A DNA stretch of 64,000 bases from assembly GCF_001468225.1 (NCBI RefSeq), contig NZ_LNRU01000008.1, positions 1-64,000 on the forward strand, given 5' to 3'. Below, one piece after another: positions 27,804 to 35,397 of this stretch (positions are counted from its first letter, which is position 1; every line of letters starts with the position of its first letter). The notes beneath the pieces are model-generated. The model searched no databases and had not been told where the DNA came from. It was given only the letters and a program-made list of their open reading frames with translations. The DNA is from Sphingopyxis sp. H053 (lineage in GTDB: Bacteria > Pseudomonadota > Alphaproteobacteria > Sphingomonadales > Sphingomonadaceae). Made by a program: the position numbers and the translations under genes.

Positions 27804-28814
27804 TCAGCTGACTTCGCGGCCCCAGATCGCCTCGCCGCACCATGCATCGCCGTCGGTATATTCGATTGACGGCTTGCGATCGTCCGCGAGGAAGATCGGG
27901 CCGTCGAGGTCGACGATGTCGCAGAGCTGCCCGACGATGAACGCCGGCGCCATCGCGAGGCTGGAGCCGACCATATTGCCAACCATCACGCCGAGCCCGA
28001 GTTCGCGGGCGCGCCGTGCAATGGCGAGGCCCTCGGTCAGCCCGCCGCATTTATCGAGCTTGATGTTCACGACGTCGAAGCGGCCGACCAGCCCCTCGAC
28101 ATCGGCCAGTGTCAGCGCGCTTTCGTCGGCGGCAATGGGGATCGGACACTGGTAGCCGTCGAGGTCGGCTTCGCGGCCGCGCGCCAGCGGCTGTTCTAGC
28201 AATTTGACGTCGGCGGCGACCAGCGCCGCGACGAGCGCGTCGAGATCGCCGATCGCAAAGCCCTGATTGGCATCGACGCCGATCCAGCATTCGGGCCGCG
28301 CCGCGCGCACCGCCTGCACCCGCGCGATATCGACCTGAAGGTCGCCGGTGAGCTTGAGCTTGAGCGCGCGCGCTTGCGCGTAATAACGTGCGCCCTCGGC
28401 CATCACGTCGGGATCGTCGGCGCCGAGCGTGAAGGTGGTGCGGAGCGGGCGCGGTTCACCGAGACCGGCGAGTTCCCATACCGAGACTCCGCTGCGCCGG
28501 GCTTCAAGCTCCCACAGCGCACAATCGAGCGCGTTGCGCGCGCCGCCCGCGGGGAGCAGCGTCTGCAACTGGTCGCGCGTCACCCCGGCCTCGATTGCGC
28601 CGCGCACGCCTTCGATGGCGGCCGCCATCGCGGGCACATCGTCGCCGAGATAATAGACCCCCGACGCTTCGCCGCGCCCGCTGTGCTCGCCGTCCGAAAG
28701 CGTTACGAGGACCACGGGGGTGTCGGTGAAGACATGCCCCGAGATGCGGAACGGCTTGGCCAGCGGGAGCGATTCAATCGCGAGGTCGAGCGAGAGAGGG
28801 GTAAGCGTCGTCAT
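27804..28814 (-). CDS. dgcA: N-acetyl-D-glutamate racemase DgcA / dipeptide epimerase family
   Basis: A 336-residue cytoplasmic enolase-superfamily enzyme of the mandelate-racemase-like branch. Active-site residues are in place: K152 and K154 in LKLKLTG, D181 in GVDANQGF, E207 in LEQPL, D230 in AADES, and the second-face lysine in NIKLDKCGG. Sequence type fits L-Ala-D/L-Glu epimerases and DgcA, which converts N-acetyl-D-glutamate to the L form. The presence of a DgcN-type gene at the head of the same operon favours the DgcA role over dipeptide epimerase. AAGGACA precedes the ATG. Confidence 0.85.
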   Translation of the reverse strand: MTTLTPLSLDLAIESLPLAKPFRISGHVFTDTPVVLVTLSDGEHSGRGEASGVYYLGDDVPAMAAAIEGVRGAIEAGVTRDQLQTLLPAGGARNALDCALWELEARRSGVSVWELAGLGEPRPLRTTFTLGADDPDVMAEGARYYAQARALKLKLTGDLQVDIARVQAVRAARPECWIGVDANQGFAIGDLDALVAALVAADVKLLEQPLARGREADLDGYQCPIPIAADESALTLADVEGLVGRFDVVNIKLDKCGGLTEGLAIARRARELGLGVMVGNMVGSSLAMAPAFIVGQLCDIVDLDGPIFLADDRKPSIEYTDGDAWCGEAIWGREVS

Positions 28815-28835
28815 CGAAATTGTCCTTCGGTCGGT

Positions 28836-30275
28836 TCAGGGCGCAGGGGCGGCGGGCGCGAGCGCCGCCGCGATCTGCGAGAGATATTTGTTCCAGTCGA
28901 ATGCATGCCCCTCGGGCGTCCAGCCGAGGCGGACGATCACCGCGTCCTGCGACGGGATCGCGGCGACGATCTGGAAGCTATGCCCGCGCGCCATCACGGT
29001 ATCTTCGGGCAGGTCGGCGTAGAGCTTCCGGCGCTCGCCGTCGGTTTCGGCATGGTTCAGCCAGAGCTGCGCGCCATAGACGGGACGCGGCGCGGCCTTG
29101 GTCGGCGTGACCGCAAAATCGAGCCATTCCTTCGAGAGCAGTTGCTTGCCCCCGGCCCTGCCCTTGTTGAGATGGAGGAGCCCATAGCGCGCCCAGTCGC
29201 GTGCGGTGGCGTAGGCGTAGGAGCTGCCGACCTGCACCCCCGCTTCGTCGGGTTCGATCAGCGCGCTCGTCATGCCAGTGGGTTCAAACAACCGCTTTTG
29301 CGCAAAGCGCGTCATGCCTTCGAGCGTGCCGCCGGTCGCGCGGAATACGATGCGCGACAATATGTTGGTGGTGCCCGACGAATAGCTCCAGGTCGTGCCG
29401 GGCGCATCCTTCAGCGGCTTTGCCGCCGCCATCGCGCCCATGTCGCCCGCCTCAAACAGCATCTTGATCGAGTCATTGCCGGGAACATAGCTTTCGCTGA
29501 AGGTCAGCCCGCTCGACATGGTGAGCAGCTGGCGCAGCGTGATTTTCGCGCGCGGATCGCCCGCGCCTTGCCATTCGGGGACGGGCGCGGGTTCGTCGAG
29601 TTTGAGGGTGCCATCATCGACCAGCAGGCCCACCAGCGTTCCCATGATGCTCTTCGACGCCGACCAGCCGAGCAGTTCAGTGTTCCGATCGAACCCCGGC
29701 GCATAGCGTTCGGCAACGATCGCCCCGCCCTGCACGACGACGATCGCGCGCGTGTCGGGATAACCGCCCTTATTCTGTTCGTCGAAGGCGGCGCTCACTG
29801 CTTTGTCGAGTGCGGCGCGGTCGAGCCTGGCTTCGGCGGCCGCCGCAAGCTTGGGCACCGGGGCGTCGCCGATCGGCCAAGGCTTCGCGGCATTCCCTCG
29901 TGTCGGCTTGAGCTTCGCCGCCTGTGCGTCAAGCACAGCGTTCGAGACATTGCCCGTCAGCAGCGTGCATCCGGCGACCGGGCGGTACAGCGCGGTGCGC
30001 GTGGCGGCGCCGGGCGCCGATGCGGTGACGGTCCGCGCCTTGCGGTCGACCGCCAGCGTCACCGCCGTCATGAACGGCGCGAACGCGTGGATGTCGTCGC
30101 GCAGGACATCAGCCTCGGCGCGCTCCGCCACGAAGATGCTGGCGCACGCAATCTGCGCCGACACCGCAGTGCCGAGGTCTTCCGGCTTCGAAATTGCCGG
30201 AGCCGCGGCAAAGACCGGAGCCGAAACGGCGAGCGCAAGACCGGTGAAGCAAAGGCTCGAAACTTTCCGCGCCAT
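28836..30275 (-). CDS. NylB-like serine hydrolase (beta-lactamase fold), exported
   Basis: A 479-residue protein with a signal peptide (to about residue 24). An N-terminal extension of about 140 residues has no recognisable motif. The hydrolase domain contains SASK (205-208) and the YSS segment WSYSSGTTN (Y298), matching the 6-aminohexanoate-dimer-hydrolase / esterase branch of the class C family, where the tyrosine lies in YSS rather than YxN. Such enzymes cleave linear amides or esters. It lies between dgcA (21 bp) and the D-aminoacylase homologue (4 bp) in the operon. Confidence 0.83.
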   Translation of the reverse strand: MARKVSSLCFTGLALAVSAPVFAAAPAISKPEDLGTAVSAQIACASIFVAERAEADVLRDDIHAFAPFMTAVTLAVDRKARTVTASAPGAATRTALYRPVAGCTLLTGNVSNAVLDAQAAKLKPTRGNAAKPWPIGDAPVPKLAAAAEARLDRAALDKAVSAAFDEQNKGGYPDTRAIVVVQGGAIVAERYAPGFDRNTELLGWSASKSIMGTLVGLLVDDGTLKLDEPAPVPEWQGAGDPRAKITLRQLLTMSSGLTFSESYVPGNDSIKMLFEAGDMGAMAAAKPLKDAPGTTWSYSSGTTNILSRIVFRATGGTLEGMTRFAQKRLFEPTGMTSALIEPDEAGVQVGSSYAYATARDWARYGLLHLNKGRAGGKQLLSKEWLDFAVTPTKAAPRPVYGAQLWLNHAETDGERRKLYADLPEDTVMARGHSFQIVAAIPSQDAVIVRLGWTPEGHAFDWNKYLSQIAAALAPAAPAP

Positions 30276-30279
30276 ATCC

Positions 30280-31908
30280 TCAGACGCCGCAGCTATGCCG
30301 CAGCACCGCGCCGGCCTTGGCGCCGGTGTGCTTGCCGTTCGCGATCGTGACGACGCCGTTGACGATCACCGTCTCGATCCCCGTCGGCGACGCGGTGGGC
30401 TTTTCCCAGCTCGCGACATCGTCGAGCTTGTCGAGATCGAACACCACGATATCGGCGCGCATCCCGTCGCGGATCAGCCCGCGGTCGGTGAGGCCCATGC
30501 GCTGTGCCGGCCAGCCGGTCATCTTGCGCACCGCATCCTCGAGCGACAACACCGGACGGCGCTTCACATATTCGGCGATGATGCGCGGGAAGGTGCCGTA
30601 AGCACGCGGGTGCGGCAGGCCGAGCGCGTCCATCTCGCCCGCCTTTTCGGACGCCGCGGCGTCGCTGCCGATGCTGACCCACGGCTGCTTGATCGCGGTC
30701 TCGATGTCTTGCTCGCTCATCATGAAATAGAGCGCGACAGAGCGGTTCGGCAGGCCTTCGAGCAATATGTCCCACGCCACGTCGGCCGGGTCGCGATTGA
30801 GAGCCTTGCCGATCTCGGCGAGGCTCTTGCCGTGGTAGGGCCGGTATTTGTCGCTGAAGCCGTTGGCGAGCCGCACATTGGCGAAGCCGCCCGACGCGTG
30901 GACGAGGTTCGACCAGCCGGGCATCGATCCCGCGGCGACTTCCTTCTTCATCCGTTCGCGCACCTTGGGATCGCGGAGCCGCTCGATCCCCTTCTGGACC
31001 CCGTCGGCCCACACCCAGCTCGGCGCGATGATCTCGAGCCCCGTACCGCCCGCGGTATAGGGATAGAGGTCCGCCGCGACATCGACGCCGCGCGCGCGCG
31101 CGGCGTTGATCGTCGCCACCGCCTGCGGCATCAGCTTGCCCCAGCCGGGGGCGTAGGCGGCCTTCAGGTGGAAGATCTCGACCTTCACGCCGCCCTTTTC
31201 GCCGATCTCGATCGCTTCCTCGATCGCCTTGACCAGCCCTTCGCTCTCGTCGCGCATGTGCGTGGCGTAGAAACCGTCGCACTGCGCCGCGACCTTCGCC
31301 AAGGTGACGAGATCCGACGTGGTCTGGAAGCTGCTCGGCGGATAGATCAGCGCGCTGGTGATGCCGAATGCGCCATTGTCCATCGCGATCTTGACCTCGC
31401 GGCCCATCGCCTCGAGCTGCGCCGGCGTCGGCTGCCCGGCACCGTCACCCATCACCTTCACGCGCGCCTGCGTCGCCGAATAATAGGTGCCATAGTTGAC
31501 CGAAATGCCCTGTTGTTCGAGCGTCTTGAAATGCGCCGGAATCTCGGCGGCCTCGGCAGGCGGGCCGCCTTCGCCGGCGATGACGGTGGTCACGCCCATC
31601 AGCAGCTTGTTCTCGGCGGCGCCATTCTTGACGAGCACGCGCCCCGACTGGTCCATCATGTCGATGAAGCCCGGCGAGACGTAGCGGCCCTTCGCGTCGA
31701 TTTCCTTGGTGCCGCGCCCCGCAACGCGGCCGATGCGCACGACGCGGCCGTCCTTGACCGCAACATCGGCGCTGACCCACGGGCTGCCCGCGCCGTCGAG
31801 CACGCGGCCGCCGCGGATCACGATGTCATATTCGGGCGCCGGGGTGTTCGCGGCGAGCAGCAGCGGCAGCATCGACATGGCACCCAAGAGGATCTTACGC
31901 TTCATCAT
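30280..31908 (-). CDS. N-acyl-D-amino-acid deacylase family protein lacking the HxH motif
   Basis: A 542-residue exported protein (signal peptide about 1-20) of the D-aminoacylase branch of the amidohydrolase superfamily. Family motifs are clear: H217 in ATHMRDE, H247 in EIFHLKAA, D416 in SIGSDAAASE and C-terminal MRADIVVFD. The N-terminal HxH is replaced by MDQ in PGFIDMMDQSG (84-89), and the usual metal-binding cysteine position reads glutamate (GEGG, E113). A recognised subgroup carries such a QS-type motif, so this may be a subfamily with another metal site rather than a dead enzyme. The expected reaction is removal of an acyl group from N-acyl-D-amino acids. AGGGAGA precedes the first of two ATGs. 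Confidence 0.85.
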   Translation of the reverse strand: MMKRKILLGAMSMLPLLLAANTPAPEYDIVIRGGRVLDGAGSPWVSADVAVKDGRVVRIGRVAGRGTKEIDAKGRYVSPGFIDMMDQSGRVLVKNGAAENKLLMGVTTVIAGEGGPPAEAAEIPAHFKTLEQQGISVNYGTYYSATQARVKVMGDGAGQPTPAQLEAMGREVKIAMDNGAFGITSALIYPPSSFQTTSDLVTLAKVAAQCDGFYATHMRDESEGLVKAIEEAIEIGEKGGVKVEIFHLKAAYAPGWGKLMPQAVATINAARARGVDVAADLYPYTAGGTGLEIIAPSWVWADGVQKGIERLRDPKVRERMKKEVAAGSMPGWSNLVHASGGFANVRLANGFSDKYRPYHGKSLAEIGKALNRDPADVAWDILLEGLPNRSVALYFMMSEQDIETAIKQPWVSIGSDAAASEKAGEMDALGLPHPRAYGTFPRIIAEYVKRRPVLSLEDAVRKMTGWPAQRMGLTDRGLIRDGMRADIVVFDLDKLDDVASWEKPTASPTGIETVIVNGVVTIANGKHTGAKAGAVLRHSCGV

Positions 31909-31949
31909 TCATCTCCCTGTCGCCAGCCGGGGGACTGACGGTTTTGCTT

Positions 31950-33029
31950 TCATTTCTTTGCGGTCGCCTGCGCATCGGCGCGCACTTCGTCCACGACCTC
32001 GCGGACCGCGGCGATCACGACTTCGGGGCGGTCGACCTGGATATAGTGGGTCGCGTCGGGCACGATCTGCTGGCGGCCGCGCGTCGAAAAGGCCGCCTGC
32101 TCGGTGTGGAGCCTCTTCCATTCCTGCTTGAAGCGGTCGCCCTCTTCGGCCTTCAGGCCGAGCCCTTTCAGCTGCTCGGGCTTCATCGGCGCCATCGCCG
32201 TCAGCACGATCAGCGGCCGGTTTCCGAAGCTGTGAACCGCGCGCGCCTGATCCATCGTGCGATCGAAGCCGTCGAGTTCGGATGCCGACCCCCGTATCGA
32301 CGTGCTGGCATAGGCGGCCGCTTTGACCAGCGCGTCGCCGAGCCTCTTGGTTTCGGCCGGCGTGCGAAGCTGCGGCTTGTCGCCAAGCGAGATGACGAAG
32401 CGGACGATGCCGGTCCACGCCAGCGCCTTGGCCGTGTGGATCAGCGTCGACGCGCGTTTCGGGTGAACGTCGATGCTTACGACTTTCCCGAGCCGCGCGA
32501 TCTGGTCGGGGTGCGACGGATCGACCATCACCAGCCCGGCAACCTGTTCGCCATATTTGCCGACATAGGCCCGTGTGTAGGGACCGCCGATTGAGTGGCC
32601 GACGAGCACAAGCGGGTCAGATATTCCCGCGCCCTTCAGGAGCTTTTGCAGGTCCTCGGTCACAGCCGCGGCGTCCTGCGGCGTATCCTTGGCGTCGCTC
32701 CACATGATGCCCGCGCGGTCATAGGCGCAGGTGCGGGTAAACCCGGAAATCTCGTCATGGACCAGCGTCCAGTCGGTCGACCCGCCCGTACCGAGCCCCG
32801 ATTCCAGAATGACCGTCGGCGATCCGGTGCCGCGGCAATCGATGTGCATCTTGCGTCCGCCGATATCGACGATCTTGCCAGGGGGCGGATAGTTCGCGGC
32901 CGCGTTCTTGCGTCCCAGCGCTTCATAGATCGAACCCACGACGACGAGCAGGACCAACAGTATGAGCAGGCCCAGCAAGATGCGCTTCGTCCAGCGCCGG
33001 AACCGCGCCCAGCCAGTTGCTTTTGTCAC
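31950..33029 (-). CDS. Membrane-anchored alpha/beta hydrolase
   Basis: A 359-residue protein with one N-terminal membrane helix (about 17-40) and an alpha/beta-hydrolase domain: oxyanion region LESGLGTGG, nucleophile serine in VGHSIGGPY, acidic residue near MVDPSHPD, and catalytic histidine in DATHYIQVDRP. The substrate is unknown; esters or amides are equally possible. The GTG at 33029 overlaps the TGA of the transporter gene as GTGA, so the genes are translationally coupled within the dgcN operon. Confidence 0.82.
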   Translation of the reverse strand: MTKATGWARFRRWTKRILLGLLILLVLLVVVGSIYEALGRKNAAANYPPPGKIVDIGGRKMHIDCRGTGSPTVILESGLGTGGSTDWTLVHDEISGFTRTCAYDRAGIMWSDAKDTPQDAAAVTEDLQKLLKGAGISDPLVLVGHSIGGPYTRAYVGKYGEQVAGLVMVDPSHPDQIARLGKVVSIDVHPKRASTLIHTAKALAWTGIVRFVISLGDKPQLRTPAETKRLGDALVKAAAYASTSIRGSASELDGFDRTMDQARAVHSFGNRPLIVLTAMAPMKPEQLKGLGLKAEEGDRFKQEWKRLHTEQAAFSTRGRQQIVPDATHYIQVDRPEVVIAAVREVVDEVRADAQATAKK

Positions 33030-34183
33030 GTCACATTCCCCTGAACGGCGGGTTGAAGCTCTTGTTTCCGGCTGCGAACCAGCCGGTACAGGCCGACCGT
33101 CAGCAGCGGCGCGACATAGACGGCGAGGAACACCCACGACAGAAAACGGTAGCCGCTGGCGATCAGCGTCACGAGCCCGAAACGGTCGGCAAGGAACATG
33201 CAGCCGACGAGCAGCGCGCCTGCGATGCCGGCGCGCGCCCGCTTACCGAGCGGCGCATGACCGCGCGACCGGCGCGCCGCATCGACCCGCTCGTTGATCG
33301 CGTGCACCGACCCCGCCCCGCTTTCGAGCAGCGCCGCAAAGATCATGAACTGGAACAGCAAGTGGAACAGCGGCATGTCGAGCTGCCGCAGCATGAAATC
33401 GGACGGCAAGGTCTCGCCCATGATGCCCGGATAGAAAGCGATCATCGCAACAAAGAAGAGGATCGCGGGCGCCATCGCGAGCGGGCCGGCGATCAGGCCG
33501 GCGGTCACCGCGTCGCGCTGGCTGGTCAGGTGGCGGATCACCGGCAGGATCACCACCGCGCCGATGACGTTGTACCCCGTGTAAGTCAGTCCGCCGAGAA
33601 TCCAGCCGTCAGACGGCGCGGGAATGGCGAAACGTGCCGCAATCTCGTCACCGAAACTGCTCAGCGCAAAGACCATGAACAGCGCGTAGACGCCGTAAAG
33701 CAGGAAAGAGACATATTTGAACAGCCCCTCGACCGACGCGTTTCCGAAGGTCACGAACAGCGCGATCGACGCCGCGAGGAACGCGGTTCCGGCGAGCGGC
33801 GGCCAGCCGAAGATCGACGCGCCAATCTCGCCCGCCGCGGCACCGAAGACCGCGAGGACCAGCGTCACGAGGAGGACGTAGCCGATCTCGAACAGGATCC
33901 ACGCCCGGCCGAGTAGACCTTCAAAAAAGCTGCGATAATCGAACGCGCCGATCGCCCGCGCGAACGCGAAGGTGGTTGCGCAGATGATGCTCCAGAGCAC
34001 CATCGCCAGCAGCATTGCAGCCAACCCGCCCCACGGTCCGCTCGGCAGGAAAAATTCCGCGAGCTCGCGCCCGGTGGCATAACCGCCGCCGATCACCACG
34101 GCCTTGAAGGCGAAACCCGGCAGCAGGAAACGCTGGAACCACGAGGATCCAGCCGCGGCTGCCGGGGTGGCCGCTGCGCTCAT
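33026..34183 (-). CDS. YkvI-family membrane transporter
   Basis: A 385-residue inner-membrane protein with about ten hydrophobic helices. The N-terminal motif FAFKAVVIGGGYATGRELAEFFLPSGP is diagnostic for the YkvI group (COG3949), which has the LeuT/APC-type fold; substrates are not established. Cotranscription with dgcN, dgcA and a D-aminoacylase homologue makes it a good candidate for import of D-glutamate, N-acyl-D-amino acids or small D-peptides from the periplasm. It overlaps dgcN by 4 bp upstream and the alpha/beta hydrolase by 4 bp downstream. Confidence 0.84.
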   Translation of the reverse strand: MSAAATPAAAAGSSWFQRFLLPGFAFKAVVIGGGYATGRELAEFFLPSGPWGGLAAMLLAMVLWSIICATTFAFARAIGAFDYRSFFEGLLGRAWILFEIGYVLLVTLVLAVFGAAAGEIGASIFGWPPLAGTAFLAASIALFVTFGNASVEGLFKYVSFLLYGVYALFMVFALSSFGDEIAARFAIPAPSDGWILGGLTYTGYNVIGAVVILPVIRHLTSQRDAVTAGLIAGPLAMAPAILFFVAMIAFYPGIMGETLPSDFMLRQLDMPLFHLLFQFMIFAALLESGAGSVHAINERVDAARRSRGHAPLGKRARAGIAGALLVGCMFLADRFGLVTLIASGYRFLSWVFLAVYVAPLLTVGLYRLVRSRKQELQPAVQGNVT

Positions 34184-35226
34184 GCGAGGCAGCTATCCAC
34201 CAGACGCGCGAAGGCTTCGCCGCCGCGGATCGGGTCGGCAACGGGGAGACCGAGCCGCTCGCTTTCGGCCGCCATCAGCGCGATCGCCTCTTCCTCGCCC
34301 AGATGCGACGTGTTGTACGACAGGCCCGCGCAGCGGATCGCCGGATTGGTCCGCGCGCCAAGCCGCAGATTGAGATCGATCGTTTCCTCGATGCTCGGCA
34401 AGCGGTAGCCGGGGGAGCCCAAAATCTCTTCGCGGCCGGGCTCGTGACACACGACGATCACGTCGGGCTGGCTTCCATGCAGCAGGCCGAGCGAGACCGC
34501 GGCATAGGCGGGGTGAAACAGCGACCCCTGCCCTTCAACGACATCCCAATGATCATCCGCCGCGTCGGGACTCACCGTCTCCGCCGCACCCGCCTCGAAA
34601 TCCGAGACCACCGCGTCCATCGGAACGCCGCCGCCCGCGATCATGATGCCGGTCTGCCCCGTCGCGCGGAAATCGGCGTCGACGCCGCGCTCGGCAAAGG
34701 CGCGAGCGAGGGCCAGCGCCGTATATTTCTTGCCCAGCGCGCAGTCGGTTCCGACGGTGAGCAGGCGCTTGCCGCTCCGCTTGCGCCCCGTGCCGACGGG
34801 CAGACCCTTGGGCGGATGGCGCACGTCGATCAGCTGGCGACCGAGACGCTGCGCGCGCGCGGCGAGTTCGGGCATGTCGGCCAGCCGCATGTGCATGCCG
34901 CTGACGATATCGAGCCCCGCATCGAGCGCCTCGAAGAGCGCGGGCATCCAGCTTTCGGGAATCACGCCGCCGCTGTTCGCGACGCCGATGAGCAGCGAAC
35001 GCGCACCGCGCGCCTGCGCCTCTGCGGGTGCAAGCTGCTCCAGCCCCGCACTGACCGTCGCGCCCGGCAGGGCATATTCGCCCACGCATTTCTCGGGCGC
35101 CCAGTCGCGAAGACCGAAAGCGGTCTTCGCATAGCCGCGCACCGTCGTGTCCCCGAGGAACAGCAGATAAGGCTGGGGCAATTGCAATGCGCCGGCGGCG
35201 ATATCGAGGGAAGTTTGAATGTTCAC
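34180..35226 (-). CDS. dgcN: DgcN-type N-acetyltransferase (DUF1611 family)
   Basis: A 348-residue cytoplasmic protein of family DUF1611. It has an N-terminal alpha/beta domain, then a P-loop-like LLTVGTDCALGKKYTALAL, TGQTGIMIAGGGVPMDAVVSDF, VEGQGSLFHPAY and PSIEETIDLNL, all family hallmarks. DgcN is described as acetylating D-glutamate, feeding DgcA; the two genes are seven positions apart in the same run here. The GTG at 35226 gives the family N-terminus (NIQTSLDIAAGAL); another GTG lies three codons upstream. It is the first gene of the eight-gene operon that ends at 24501. Confidence 0.85.
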   Translation of the reverse strand: MNIQTSLDIAAGALQLPQPYLLFLGDTTVRGYAKTAFGLRDWAPEKCVGEYALPGATVSAGLEQLAPAEAQARGARSLLIGVANSGGVIPESWMPALFEALDAGLDIVSGMHMRLADMPELAARAQRLGRQLIDVRHPPKGLPVGTGRKRSGKRLLTVGTDCALGKKYTALALARAFAERGVDADFRATGQTGIMIAGGGVPMDAVVSDFEAGAAETVSPDAADDHWDVVEGQGSLFHPAYAAVSLGLLHGSQPDVIVVCHEPGREEILGSPGYRLPSIEETIDLNLRLGARTNPAIRCAGLSYNTSHLGEEEAIALMAAESERLGLPVADPIRGGEAFARLVDSCLA

Positions 35227-35316
35227 GTCTTTCACCAAAAATCCGAAGCGAGGCAGAATCCGGCGCCGTCGCGGCGCCGATCCTGCATCTGCTCCTGTTG
35301 ACCTGTTTGAGACATT

Positions 35317-35335
35317 ATTTTCAAATTTTGATAAT
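35317..35335. promoter_or_regulatory. Shared 19-bp dyad, copy 2, before the dgcN operon
   Basis: ATTTTC-N7-GATAAT, one base from the perfect form at 20851, inside the only AT-rich stretch of the 171-bp gap between the second class C gene and dgcN. It also forms a self-complementary core TCAAA-T-TTTGA. It lies 91 bp upstream of the dgcN start. Confidence 0.55.
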
Positions 35336-35397
35336 TGCAATACGATTAGAGAAGTTTCTTTTGTTGGCGGGCCGGCGTGCGGCCCGCCGAACCCCGA

